Positions 1 through 11,893 of a DNA stretch of 64,000 bases are shown one piece after another. A program made the translations under genes and the position numbers. Below the pieces are notes generated by a model. That model saw only the letters and a program-made list of their open reading frames with translations, was not told the origin of the DNA and searched no databases. Source of the DNA: Amaranthus tricolor (lineage: Eukaryota > Streptophyta > Magnoliopsida > Caryophyllales > Amaranthaceae). The stretch's first letter is position 1, and every line of letters starts with the position of its first letter. Where the stretch lies: assembly GCF_026212465.1 (NCBI RefSeq), contig NC_080047.1, positions 42,467,059 to 42,531,058 of the forward strand. The letters run 5' to 3'.

Positions 1-1037
1 TTCAAATTACGGTGCGAGTTAATATTAGTTCCTTGCTACCAAGTTTAAAGAAAAGCATGCACACATGACAACAAATGGCATTCACAAAAACATAATCAGA
101 GTGTCAAACAAATACTATCACCAAAATCTAATGTGCAGGCTTGCAGCAGAAGCTAGTATAATGAGAATACAAGCCGGACTTCATGATATTCTTCTCTAAA
201 GCAGCCATATGAACTGGAAACTCAGTCATAGCTAATGGGGTGAAAATTATGAAGAGAAATTGATAAAACTTTGGATTAGTAGACAATCTGAAAGATAACA
301 AATTACAACAAAGATTAAATTACTGGTAAGATGGTGAAAACCGAAATCCTATTATCATTTTTTCACTTACGAGTTTCGAGTGAACTCTCACTCAAAAGCT
401 ATACGAAAACTACAATTGACACTTCATTTGCATAAACCGTTCCTGTTTCTCTAACCCTATATTTCTTCTACTAAATTAGAATTCCTCTTCCCCCAACTAA
501 TGTTTGCCTGCGGGCTGCAGCTCCAAACCACTCTATAACCCCATACAATAGTTCCCTGCACATAAATGAACTATGATTCAGTTTCGGAAATTCATAGTTT
601 CTGTTTCCGTCTCCACATATCTTCTCCTGATTTCTCCTCAAGTCCCAACCCAAGAAAGTTAGTCTGAGCAAGTTATCTTTGTTCATACTTGATCAGCTAT
701 AAAAGTTATCCCAATTACTTGTGAAACTTCTGATAAATCCTCCACACGCCAATAAACTCAGCTACTATCTCACTCATTGTCCCTTTTGGAAGTTTTAAAT
801 TCCAACTCCAATAAATTTTGTTCAATTTTATAGCAAGTAGTAAGTCATTACAATATAGTCCATTATAATTCGAAACCAAAGAAATACAAATCTTCAGCCC
901 CATCAAATAAGGGATGGTGATTCTAACAATCATAGATAATATAAAAAATGAAAATTAGTCAATTGAGTCAACAAAAGGCAAAAAGGATTCATTAGTCTAT
1001 ACAAAAATCCAACTTTCGTAAGTTGAGAGTATTATAC
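1..1037 (-). other. Intron of the SDP1-like gene (3' part of the gene lies outside)
   Basis: The lipase exon ends in a clean AAG|GTATAA donor at 1038/1037 on the minus strand, so this stretch should be its intron. I looked for the next conserved exon of the family (the EMEVKHRCNQ / GFPLGGLAKLF region) and did not find it here. The intron therefore probably runs past position 1. Short open frames at 471-686 and 715-933 resemble nothing. Confidence 0.6.
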
Positions 1038-2453
1038 CTTGGCAGCAAAGTTGCCTCCACAAGCTCTCACAAATCCTTTCAACCTCAGCAAGGGTGAAAT
1101 ATGAGGGTTTGCTTGACTTACAATAAAGTGATTAACATTGAACAACTCTTTTAACTGCATCATGGGTAGATCACTCTCCAAGCTACCATCTCTCCACCTA
1201 CGTGCAGGAGTTGTGCCTTCCTCAGGACCAAGATGGAATGGGGGATGATAAGGCACAAGTTCACCAGTCCTATCTTTGGCCATCAATTCCTGGGCCTCAA
1301 AAAGGCCAGGAAAGGCACAAGAAGCTGTCACGGCACTCCATATAACAGCATGAGGCGAGGTCAAGTAGTTTAGGCAACGAGGAGGCTCGTGTTTCCTAGG
1401 AGAGCATACAGTTATACCAAGAATTCTCCCAGTCATGTCATAGGCCTCTTGAAAAGTCATATTACTTGTGAGATTCCTCAACAACATCTGCAGCTGCCGA
1501 ATCTCATGAACTGCTCCCTGTGTCATAACCCTCTTAACAATCGTAAAAATACCCCCCATTTGGTCAAAAAACTTTAAAGAATGCCAAGAATCCTCAAAGA
1601 AACTTTGAAGCTCAGGCCAAGACCTAGTAGCAACAATGGAGCACATGATAGATCCTACACTAGATCCAGCAATTATCCGAGGCAGAAGTTTATGATCCAC
1701 CAATGTTTTCACAACACCAACATGGAAGGATCCAAGAGATGCACCACCACTTAAAAGCAAAGCTGTTCTACCAAAAGCATGTCTCGTCTCATGCATGAAT
1801 GCAAGCTTCTCTTCCAAAGGGAGTTCTTCCGAATCAAAATCACAAACCATTCTCAATTGTGTGGTGACTTCATCAATGTACTCCTTGATAAGTTTGGGAA
1901 CTTGAAGCCTTCCCTTATGAAGCTCAGGGCTACACATATTACCGAGATTTCTAATTAGATCTGCCCTCATACAAAAGATAATATCTCTCAATGACCCTTC
2001 CTGACGACGTTGCCTCAACTCTTGAAGCTTATTTCTCACAAGTTCTTCGTCATAAAATTCTGCTTCATTTATTTTTGGACTTTCTTTCTCCAACATCTTT
2101 GCTGCATGAGCCCATTCCTCATAAGTAGGTGCTGTTCTCATCACATTCCTCCAAAATTTCCTCTTATAAGCAATCTCAGCTGTCCTTTTAACATTTGTAT
2201 ATCGCTTAAGTACAAATGCAATAATTGTTACCATTGCTAATATACCCTGAGGATTCCGAGGATGAAACCACGAAAAAACCGGGCCAACATAACCTCGAAA
2301 TCCTTGCATGAACCCCATCAAAGCATGAACCATTTCATGCCAAAAATGAGACATGGACCTACAGAATAGTATCCTGAATGCGATTGTCCGACCAACAATT
2401 GAGGTCGGTCCAATGGAGAATAAATCAACAATGGCTTCATTACTTATATCCAT
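1038..2453 (-). CDS. SDP1: SDP1-like patatin-domain triacylglycerol lipase, first coding exon (partial gene)
   Basis: The product is the N-terminal 472 residues of a SUGAR-DEPENDENT1-type lipase, which starts storage-oil breakdown at the oil-body surface by hydrolysing triacylglycerol. Visible signatures: the family N-terminus MDISNEA...FSIGP; a hydrophobic stretch near 70-82; the plant DUF3336-like region at about 95-215 ([22 protein letters not shown]); and a patatin domain with oxyanion loop GGASLG (236-241), nucleophile elbow GSSVG (Ser265) and the DGS aspartate (Asp422). All catalytic residues are present and there is no internal stop. The exon ends at AAG|GTATAA, at the family's conserved ...FAAK position. 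The family protein is about 800 aa, so roughly 40 percent, including the low-complexity tail, is missing off the window edge. The start codon gives the canonical N-terminus. SDP1 versus SDP1-like paralogue cannot be decided without the C-terminus. Confidence 0.93.
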
Positions 2454-3660
2454 TACTTAAATAAATCACCAATAACTTAGTTTGTCTCTCCACAAAAATA
2501 TGCTAAAAACCCAACAATACACAAACTACTACTGTTATGATCTCTGCAACAGCCAACATCAAATCTAAACCAAGTTTCAAAATACCAATTCTTCCAATAA
2601 AAGGTTCAATCTTTTATCAATCTCTAGTAATAATCAGAAAACAAACCAAAAGGTATACGCATTCTATCAACAATAAGCTCATGATTCTCCTTATTACTCA
2701 AATCAGCTCATGAATTCTCCTAATAATCAACACAATCACAAGCAAGTTTATACCAACAAATGAAACTAAACAGAAGTAATCAGATAAGAAACCAACACAT
2801 GATGAAAAGAATTGCCAACCTCCAAAATTGACCAAACCCCAGGACAAAATGCCTTCTATAAGGATGACCCCATTAACGAATTACTGCTTTTTGCAGGAAA
2901 TGAACAGGGAAGAAAGAAAGAAAAATCTAATCTTTTTGTTTTTGATGGTAAGTAAAATCTAATCTTGATAGGAATGAAGAACAGGAATAAAAATATAAAA
3001 AATGGGTATGTTAAAAACTTACAATAACACAAGAAGAGGGTTGAACAATTAAATTAATATGAGCAAGAAACAGAAGTTTTAAAACATTGAAAAAAATGAA
3101 TAAAATAACATAGTACTAGTTATTCAACAGAATACTGATGTAGATCACAGTCAGAATACAAGTTTTACATAAAGTATTTGGATTTGGATTTGGATGTGCA
3201 AATTAGACGGATGAGTCACAAAAAGACTTTTCCTTTGTTTTATTCTTGTGATTCTGGGTGTTTTTTCTGGAAAAAATAAAATTACTGGAAGATGAATTGA
3301 TCCCAAGAATTTGGTGATAGAGTGAATAAATTTGACATCAGATACACGTGGATAAGATCATAAGAAGATGATGTTCTTACGAATAAACAAACTCTGAATT
3401 TTGAGATAATAGAAGATTTCGAGTTCTTGACTTCTTGTCCCCGCATTTCCAAATGTCAACATGAAATGTCCCACAAGGCATTACAACTAGAGCTGACAAG
3501 GGTCGATTTTTAAAATTTTAATCAGAAATCAAGTAAGTTCATGTTCATCTAACAAAAGATGGTTCTAACTTCTAAGTTGGACTACTTAATATTTCTACGG
3601 TTCTACTAGACTTAAAGTAGTTATGCAAATTCTCAAATTTGATGATCTTAAAGTGAAATC
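2454..3660 (-). promoter_or_regulatory. Presumed 5' UTR and promoter region of the SDP1-like gene
   Basis: This AT-rich stretch lies directly upstream of the lipase start codon on the minus strand and holds no coding exon I can support. A pyrimidine-rich minus-strand stretch near 3400-3440 may mark the transcript start. No TATA box was pinned down. The assignment rests on position only. Confidence 0.3.
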
Positions 3661-3739
3661 ATTCATATTGAGCTAACCATATATTTATTTATAGTATTAA
3701 AATAATTACTTATAATTTTATAGAGATTAATTATAATAT

Positions 3740-4195
3740 TAAAGTGATTATTTATAGATTTAAAATGATTACTTATAACTTTAAATTGATCACTTAAAAT
3801 CTTAAAGAATTACCTACAATATTAAAGTAATTAATTATAACATTAAAATGATCACTTTTTATATTTATAGATTTAAAATGATTACTTATAACTTTAAATT
3901 GATCACTTAAAATCTTAAAGAATTAATATTAAAGTAACATTAAAATGATCACTTTTTATATTTATAGATTTAAAATGATTACTTATAACTTTAAATTGAT
4001 CACTTAAAATCTTAAAGAATTATCTACAATATTAAAGTGATTAATTATAACATTAAAATAATCACTTTTTATATTTATAGATTTAAAATGATTACTTATA
4101 ACTTTAAAGTGATCACTTAAAATCTTAAAGAATTACCTACAATATTAAAGATTAATTATAACATTAAAATGATCACTTTTTATAATCCTATAGTA
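3740..4195. repeat. AT-rich minisatellite, about four units of 100-115 bp
   Basis: A unit containing TTTAAAATGATTACTTATAA followed by AAATTGATCACTTAAAATC recurs near 3755, 3867, 3967 and 4079. The second unit is shorter because an internal CCTACAATATT segment is missing. Just downstream, at 4240-4285, comes ATGAGACGGTTTCATTACAAGACTTG, split here as ATGAGACGGTTT and ATTACAAGACTTG. It resembles the ends of other elements in the window, so the minisatellite is probably the expanded interior of a MITE. Confidence 0.7.
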
Positions 4196-4421
4196 ATAAC
4201 TTATAATTTTTAAGTAATCAATTAGAGAAATTGGTTGATTGTATGAGCTCATCTCATTATGAGACGGTTTCATTACAAGACTTGTTGAATTAGCTCAACT
4301 CTGATTCTAGGTAGAATTATGTGAGTTTTAATCGGTTTTTGACAAGTTTTGTTTTAATTTGTCTTTTTCTGATTGATTTATTGTCGATGCTAATTTAAGA
4401 ATCGATTGAAGGTCCGTCTTT

Positions 4422-4426
<5 letters not shown>

Positions 4427-4455
<29 letters not shown>
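4427..4455. repeat. (AT)n microsatellite
   Basis: A pure run of alternating A and T, about 14 dinucleotides long. Confidence 0.95.
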
Positions 4456-4460
<5 letters not shown>

Positions 4461-4522
4461 TCAGAATGCCTTGTAATTATTTTTATTTGTTAGTTGATAT
4501 GTTCTTGGTGTAGACTTTTTTA

Positions 4523-4785
4523 TATTCTTGTTTAATTTAATTTTTATCTTTTTCATACAGAAATACATATATTATAATATCTCTCAATTAATCAAATTTA
4601 CGGATCAATCAGCAATTTATTAGGGAGAAAGGAATAAAGAAAAAAGAAATGGAATGAAAGTTATTATTATTATTTTATTTTATTTTTATCTTTTTCATAA
4701 AGAAATACATATATTATAATATCTCTTAATTAATCAAATTTACGGATCAATCAGTAATTTATTAGGGAGAAAGGAAGAGGGAAGG
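4523..4785. repeat. Direct duplication of about 105 bp
   Basis: The segment from TTTTTATCTTTTTCAT to TTATTAGGGAGAAAGGA occurs at about 4538-4633 and again at 4683-4776, with only a few substitutions. The copies are separated by a short purine-rich spacer. Confidence 0.85.
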
Positions 4786-4828
4786 GAATAAAAGGAAAAA
4801 GAAATGTTATTGTTATCGTTATTTATTA

Positions 4829-5349
<521 letters not shown>

Positions 5350-5481
5350 TTACTTTTTTATCATATGTTTTATAATTTTTTATAATGTGTATTTAGAGAT
5401 ATTGAGGCTCGAAAATTACTTTGAAAACTATGCAAAAAGTAAATGGGGAGAACAAAAAACAAGGAAGGGAGTATATATATG

Positions 5482-5541
<60 letters not shown>
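5350..5541. mobile_element. Right half of a second Stowaway MITE followed by (AAT)n
   Basis: 5350-5472 matches the right part of the neighbouring MITE: TTTATAATTTTTTATAATG, then a GGCTCGAAAATT-like block, ending AAGGAAGGGAGTA. Its left end is lost in the TTA repeat. It is followed by about 18 AAT units at 5487-5541. Confidence 0.7.
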
Positions 5542-6061
5542 GTAAGGAATCATGATTTGATTTGATTTGATCTAATCTAGTCTGATCTGGTTTGTTCTAA
5601 ATTGATCTGGTCTGATCTGATTTGATTCCAATAAGAATAAGTAATAAGTTCAAAAAATAAGTTGAAGAGAACAGACTCTAAGTACTTAGAAGAAAAAGAT
5701 GTAGGGTTCGGTTGGCCAATGATTGTGGTGTTTCAGTTGAAGACAGTTGTCAAAGAAATGTTTGATAAGATTATGTATGTATTGGTTGGTTGTTTATTAG
5801 AGATATGCCAATAAGACAATGAAAAAAGCCAACCAATTACCAAACACCCTATAGCAATTGCTTTTTTTTGAAAATCACATGGTTGCTGTTTATGATCATA
5901 TAGCAGCAGTTGAATAGCTGCTTCAACATTATCCAGATCCCATAGTAATGTCACTTTTCGTTTTAACTCTTAACAGAGATTTTCTTGAAGGTTGATCAAC
6001 ATCAATAGGCCTCACTCTCAAGACCCTTTTTACAGAACTCAAATGGTCAAAGGAATCATAC
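5542..6061. other. Intergenic, nothing recognised
   Basis: 5551-5630 contains an irregular TTTGATCTGG/TCTGATCTG repeat. An open minus-strand frame at 5733-5954 has no recognisable domain. It could be a further exon of the gene fragment at 6062-7516, but no sign of that is convincing. Confidence 0.4.
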
Positions 6062-6262
6062 CTCAATCTCCACAATGTTCCAAAGCTGTGAAACTACAAA
6101 TTCGAGGCTCTGACCGAAAGTACTCATTAGACCACCGTTATTGATCGCATGAGCCAAAGCTACTTTGCACATTCTTCCTGTTGTTTGGATTCTGCTCACC
6201 TGAGCAGCGGGCCCTCCTGCAAGTGCCAAATTATCTATGTATGATGGTAGTGACTCAATGAC
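6062..6262 (-). pseudogene. Unrecognised open exon-like segment (gene fragment)
   Basis: Sixty-seven codons are open on the minus strand, ending in a good donor GAG|GTATGA at 6062/6061. The peptide looks like a real protein segment: SYIDNLALAGGPAAQVSR, then GRMCKVALAHAINNGG, then SLEFVVSQLWNIVEIE. I do not recognise the family. The segment stops just short of an LTR-like insertion at 6278, so the gene may be interrupted. It may instead be a captured fragment, since no complete gene can be assembled around it. Confidence 0.35.
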
Positions 6263-6277
6263 TCAAGAAGACACATC

Positions 6278-6866
6278 ATGTTGAGAGCAACATTAAGGGT
6301 GTAATAAAAGGGCAGTTAAATATGTAATTAATTGCTACTTTATTGGTGAGTTAATGTGTCACTTAATGAGTGTATAGAAGGGGCAATTATATTAGGAATA
6401 ATGGTAGGCACTATTTCTGAGTATATTGCTAGGTTAATGGTAGATGTTAATTATGCATTAATTAGGTGCTTAATTCTTTGTTTAATGTATGGTTAATATA
6501 GTGTTAATGAGGGGATTCTAGAATGACCTATGGCCTCTATATAAAGGCATACTCATTCATAGAATCATATGAGGAACAAGTATACACAAATTTGTTGAGG
6601 GCTATACATTGTAAGGGGGCTAGGGCAAACACCAAAAGAGCTTTTCTTCTATGTATTAGTATTGTGAGAACTCTATTGTGAGATTTATGGCTTGAGAGGT
6701 TGTTCTCAAGTATGTGAGTTTAGTCATTGATGTATTGTTGAATCCATTAACAAAAGTAAATATTTGTTGAGGGAAGGTATCTAATATACCTCATATATTG
6801 TGTGTGTTGTTTGTCATCTTTATTGTTCATACTTTGTTTTTCAATAACCTTCTACATCATTTCTCA
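6278..6866 (+). mobile_element. LTR-like sequence, possible solo LTR
   Basis: The stretch starts TGTTGAGAGCAACA and contains a convincing TATA box, CTATATATAAAGGC, near 6535-6548. Downstream comes a transcript-like region with GTTGAGGG motifs, and it ends near TTTCTCACA. That layout suits a copia-type LTR. No target duplication or primer-binding site was verified, so both boundaries are approximate. Confidence 0.4.
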
Positions 6867-7210
6867 CAATTGTTGGGTCCAACCGTCCAACCACTCCCTC
6901 TTTCACCTCCTACTAGGCTATTGACATGTCTTGCTTTGCTCTGCTCTCTCAACTCTCAAGCATTTGTCCCAACCAACCATTGGCTTCTTCTCTCTTCACT
7001 TGGCTAACACAAACCTACTCCTTGCTCTCCCATGCATTTATTCCTAGCAGCCCATGGCCTTTCATCATGCATATGAGATCCAGCGTGGTTCACACTAGCC
7101 CTCGCTTGCCCAACCAAGCATCCACATTGCTCACTACACAACACTTGTTGTCTATATGTTAGGGCAATCACCTCTACATTGGAGGATTTAATACTAGAAT
7201 AAAGATATAC

Positions 7211-7516
7211 CTTAGCGGCTTAACCATGTTCAGCTCTATCTTGGTCACTATACGCCTTATTTGGGCACAACTAGGGGACCTAACTGCACTTCGATTGGAG
7301 ATCATTGCTATGATCTCCTTGGCTTTCCTGGTAGGAGTATATCAAGTTGTGAGTAAGTCAGTAAACTTAAATGGCAAGCCCGAGGTATACTGATCCTAGG
7401 CACAGCCTTTCTCTGTGCTTTACGATCAATTTTTCTTTCCTCTTAGCTCCCCTATCTCTTCTTGAAACTTTATTTTCCATAGTATCTCCACTACCCTCAT
7501 CATCCTTTCTTACTAA
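7211..7516 (-). pseudogene. Two further unrecognised exon-like open segments
   Basis: 7516-7391 (minus) is a 126-nt, 42-codon open segment between a TTTACAG acceptor and a TCA|GTATAC donor. Its peptide is basic (SRRDRGAKRKEKLIVKHRER). 7327-7211 is a 117-nt open segment between CTACCAG and CTAAG|GTATAT (AKEIIAMISNRSAVRSPS). The two do not join in a consistent phase under the simplest model. They are either parts of a decayed gene or chance. Together with 6062-6262 they suggest a minus-strand gene remnant split by the LTR-like insertion. Confidence 0.25.
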
Positions 7517-8622
7517 CTGTAAACAGTGAAGATAACATTGCTGTGTCTCTTTCAGTTACTGTCCCTATCATCGGTTCTGGCTACACTTAGAAAATGAAAA
7601 CAGTTGCTAGGTGAGTTTCAGCAGTTCACTTCCAATGACCAGACATCGAATAGAACCTATCAATCAGTACTTGCAGCTATTTCATAACCTACACAAGTAT
7701 CACCAGTCTTCAGCTCATTGTATAGGATTTATATCACTTCGACATAAGACATTTACTTTAAATCCCTAAAACTCTAAGGTAACCATCCAAACATGACAAA
7801 CTTTTACACTGTCTTCTGCGTCTGAATTGTAAATGAGTATAATCTGCAATAACTATCCATAACCTCACAGAAAAAACTAATGGAATAAAAATAATGAACT
7901 ATGAATGTATTACTCTATATTCTAAACAAGTCTTGCATGTATGCAATAAGCTACTATGTTAGTCAAACTCTTCATTTTACCTCAAATATCCAACTATACT
8001 GCATACATGTCAATGAATTGTAATACTGGCTAAACGTTCGTCCTGGGTTTTTGAGTTTTATGCTGCACCAGTACCACCTAAAGCATTAGTGTCAAGTAAA
8101 CACCAGATTTTCATGCACGGGCAAAGCAACATAGACGTATGTAATCACGCATATATTTGAGAAAAAAGGTTTTACTAGATGGTATTCAGCTTGAACTAGG
8201 GAAGATAAAGACCAGAAAGTTAAGGACATAATCACAAAAGGTCTTGGTAGACCGAAGTATGAAAAAATCTAGAAATGACTTGCATTGAACTAATATGAGT
8301 AGATTTGTATAGTATAAATAGCCAAATAAGTGGTACATCTACTTGCAATTTGTTATTGTTTATATAAGAACCAGCTACGGTGTTCATTTAGTTGCATCAA
8401 GTATAGGCTTTTGTGTCAATAAACAAAAGTTGAGTGTATAAATCACGGCATTTGGCTTATTGGTCGGTCAAAAAGTTAAAAAGATTTAATAAATGACTTT
8501 ATTTTCAAACACCCAATTAATATTATTCCATTTGTTCTTTAAGTTCTAATTTTGTTCATCCCAACTAATTTACTACATTTCTTTAAAGAAATAATCTCTA
8601 TTAATCTTTCGGCCTCTCTCAT
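7517..8622. other. Intergenic, nothing recognised
   Basis: The composition is mixed, with stops in all frames and no recognisable terminal repeats. Confidence 0.5.
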
Positions 8623-8625
8623 GAG

Positions 8626-9485
8626 GGACCGTCTTTTAAAGACGGTCTCAAAAGCCCAGCCCATTATGTTAATTTAAAAAAAAAATTGACGCACGCCTGT
8701 AATTGTAATATGAAAAGTCGTATAATATATTTGGAGTTATAACAACATTTATTTGAAGTTATAACATAATATATTTGGTGTTATACGAGCATATATTTGA
8801 GGATTATAACATAATTTATTTGGGGTTATAACATAATATAATTGAAGCTATAACAATATATATATTTGAGGTTATAACATAATATATATGAGGTTATAAT
8901 AACATATATTTGTGATTATAACAAATTATATTTGGGGTTATAACATAATATATAGTTCGGTATATAATGGTCTGTGTTTAAAGATATAGATATAGTATTT
9001 TTATAACACCAAATTTATTATGTTATAACCCAAATAAATGTTGTTATTACTCCATATATATTATATTATTACTTCAAATATACATTGTTAGAACTCTAAA
9101 TATATTATGTTATAACCTCAAATATATTATCTTATAACCACAAATATATGTTGTTATGACCCTATATATATTATGTTATGACCTCAAATATATATATATA
9201 TTGTTATAACTTCAAATATATTATGTTATAATTCAAAATAAATTATGTTATAAACATCAAATATATGCTGGTATAACACCAAATATATTATATTATAACC
9301 CCAAATAAATATTGTTATAACCCCAAATATATTATAGAACTTTTCACATTACATTTACACGCGCGTGTCAATTTTTTTTTTAAATTAACATAATGGGCTG
9401 TACCAAAAAGCTCTGCGTCGAACTTCAGCCCCTTCGAGTTGGCCACGGGCTTTTGAGAACCGTCTTTAGAAAAGACGGTCTCAAA
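8626..9485. mobile_element. Foldback element of about 860 bp with roughly 400-bp arms
   Basis: The left end GACCGTCTTTTAAAGACGGT, followed by CTCAAAAGCCCAGCCCATTA and TGTTAATTT, is mirrored at 9379-9485 (inverted: GACCGTCTTTTCTAAAGACGG, with one more base, then TTCTCAAAAGCCC). The arms keep pairing inward through GGTTATAACATAATATATTT-like units, so nearly the whole element forms one hairpin. The interior is a degenerate 25-30 bp minisatellite built on TTGGGGTTATAACATAATAT. No open frame is present. Confidence 0.88.
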
Positions 9486-10661
9486 TAAGAATTGTTAGTT
9501 AATCTTTTTACTCTTATACATTCAATTTTCTTTTATGTTGTACATAAAATTTAAATTTTGACAATCTAAATTACGCTTTAATACCAACATATATTATATT
9601 TGTGTCAAATCATTTAGTGGCAAATTAATGAGAGAGGAGTACCTTAGTCTAGTGGAAATTGGGTTTCACATGGCACATGAAACTATGCAGTAGTCGGTGA
9701 TTTATCAAAGGGACCATCCCCTGACTGTAGTATCCTAAACGCGCTTTACTGTCGTCATTTGGAAACAAACAGATAACATTCAATGCCAATACAAAATACT
9801 CCTTGTCAGCTACTGGAGTACCTTAGAATTCCTTCTGCATTTGAGAGTATACAATACAACCAAATCATATTAGATTGTAGTCAACTTGAATATTATTAAT
9901 TGCAAATTACCTTATAACCAATTGGACTAAACAGATCATATTAAATATTTATGTCGGTTAATTACCTTATAAATAAATTAATGGTTATAAACACACACGT
10001 TGAGTAGTGCAACTTTGGTAACTGTCAACTGTCATTTTAAATGACAGTCAATGTTCTTCCAAAATAATATATCTACATTCCAGTATTTCACAATGTCCTA
10101 TACGCCACAATAATAGATTAAAATATATAAATACATTTATAAAAAATAATTTGGAGGATTAGGGAAAAAAATAACATTGCAGAATTAAAATAATTCAGCA
10201 TATTAGCTAATTATGAGATGTGTCAAGACCAGGGCGAATGATTATCAGCTTAATCATGAGTGACATACATTTGCAATTCATAGATGAACATGTTCCTAAA
10301 AAAATTATAAGTTGTACATAAGGACTCATGTTCTTCTATTTTCTCAATGTTGATTAGCTTTTGTATTTATTTAAATTTGAATTTGAATTTGCTATATCTA
10401 ATTTAAAATACTCTCACATCAATTTATTTAATTTAGTAAATTTAGAGGGATATAAAAGTAAATGAATATTTAGATCATACTTTTTTAGTTTTATAAATTT
10501 ACATTAATTAGTAATTTTTTATGAAAATTTCATCGACTAAATATAGAGAAATACTTTTTGGTTAAGTATCACAAATTAAGAAAGAAATTAAAGTATTTTT
10601 TCCTATATAATTTTCAACTTGCAAATTTCTTTCTATAGTGTAAAATTTCTTTAAAACAATG

Positions 10662-10709
<48 letters not shown>

Positions 10710-11893
10710 CAAAGGAGGTACCACTCAATTTCCAACCAATTCCTTCTCGTTAAGCCTTCTGATTTATCAACTATATGGAGTATTTACTTCTATGTCTCTC
10801 GGAAATTGCTCTCTAATAATATTTGATGTAAAAGCTTTTTAATTTGTTTAACATTAATATTGCTATGATGATAAAGTCCTATAGAGGAATCAAATTGAAA
10901 CGGATACACAATCATCTAAACACAAAACTAATGAGTAATCACCATGCTAAAGACTATAGTAGAAATTGCTCATGAAGCACGCAGTAACTCCTATCATATA
11001 ACCAAGAGAGAGAAAGAATTTTTAATTATGATGATCTTTAATATTTCGTTAAAAGTGAAAGGACAAGTGGACATCTCACTCCCACTGGACCATGCACCTG
11101 TAGGTGTTTTAATTGCTTTGAGAAAGTAATAATAATAATAATGATAATAATAACAGTAAGAAAAGTTCTTTTCTAAAAAAAGAATCTCTTTTTACAGTGC
11201 TACACATTGTAAAAACGCAAGTAAAATCAGTATTTTAGGCCAATGTAAGAGATATCACTTGATTTTGGCCACGATTTGACAGTATAAATCCCACATCATT
11301 TTATTACCGCATGACTACAATTTTTACCTCAATTGTAACAAAGTGATAAAAACTACATTTTTACACTCTAATTTTACATTAAACAAAGGGGTAGATGATG
11401 AAAAAAATAGCAGAAATTTCATTTTCAGAAGAATGAGCACAAGAGATGATGTCTGCTTAAAGAATTTATATAAGTCAAGCCGGCAAAGCAGGCCAAGTCA
11501 ATTACTCAACAACCACCCTTTTCTGTTCAAGTCAATGCAAACATTACACATCTTACAACTACGATCTCCCATGGACAAGACATTTTTAAATGATTGGCAA
11601 TCCCAAAAAAAATATCATCTCTTTTCAACCTACTCATTTAATCCTCTGATTTTCTTTGTTTCCAAACTACATCAGTCCATAAAATCACTTTTTTCCCACC
11701 AAAAATCTTCTCCGTATAGAAATAAATAAGCCACTAAATAAAACCCCATAAATCAATTCACACCTATTTTTGATTTTTACCTATTGTGTTAAAATAATCA
11801 AAAGTATTGTGCCCAAAAAAGAAGAAAATAAAGTTAGTTGGAAAAAACATCTCATCAGATTCCGTTAATCACGATATCCCCATAAGCAGAAAA
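9486..11893. other. Intergenic region and upstream region of the PICBP-like gene
   Basis: No supported gene. A (TA)n run lies at 10664-10704. A 61-codon open frame at 10944-11129 and a 128-codon frame starting near 11343 lack any domain and are probably chance; the latter may be 5' UTR. An in-frame stop at 11795 limits how far the PICBP-like reading frame can extend upstream. Confidence 0.5.

Noticed and set aside
3740..4195. CRISPR-like regular repeats
   Set aside because: Units are tandem without unique spacers, and the DNA is clearly plant nuclear. It is a minisatellite.
6798..7162. Overlapping plus-strand frames next to the LTR-like region
   Set aside because: The composition is pyrimidine-rich (CTCTCAACTC) and the peptides have no recognisable features. 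Probably repeat-derived.
10944..11129. 61-codon plus-strand frame with ATG
   Set aside because: It is short, isolated and has no paralogue, promoter motif or domain. It can be expected by chance in AT-rich DNA.
11807..11893. Extending the PICBP-like protein upstream of ATG 11894
   Set aside because: The stretch has no ATG, only a TTG, and an in-frame stop lies at 11795. The family-like N-terminus starts at MGIRTF.
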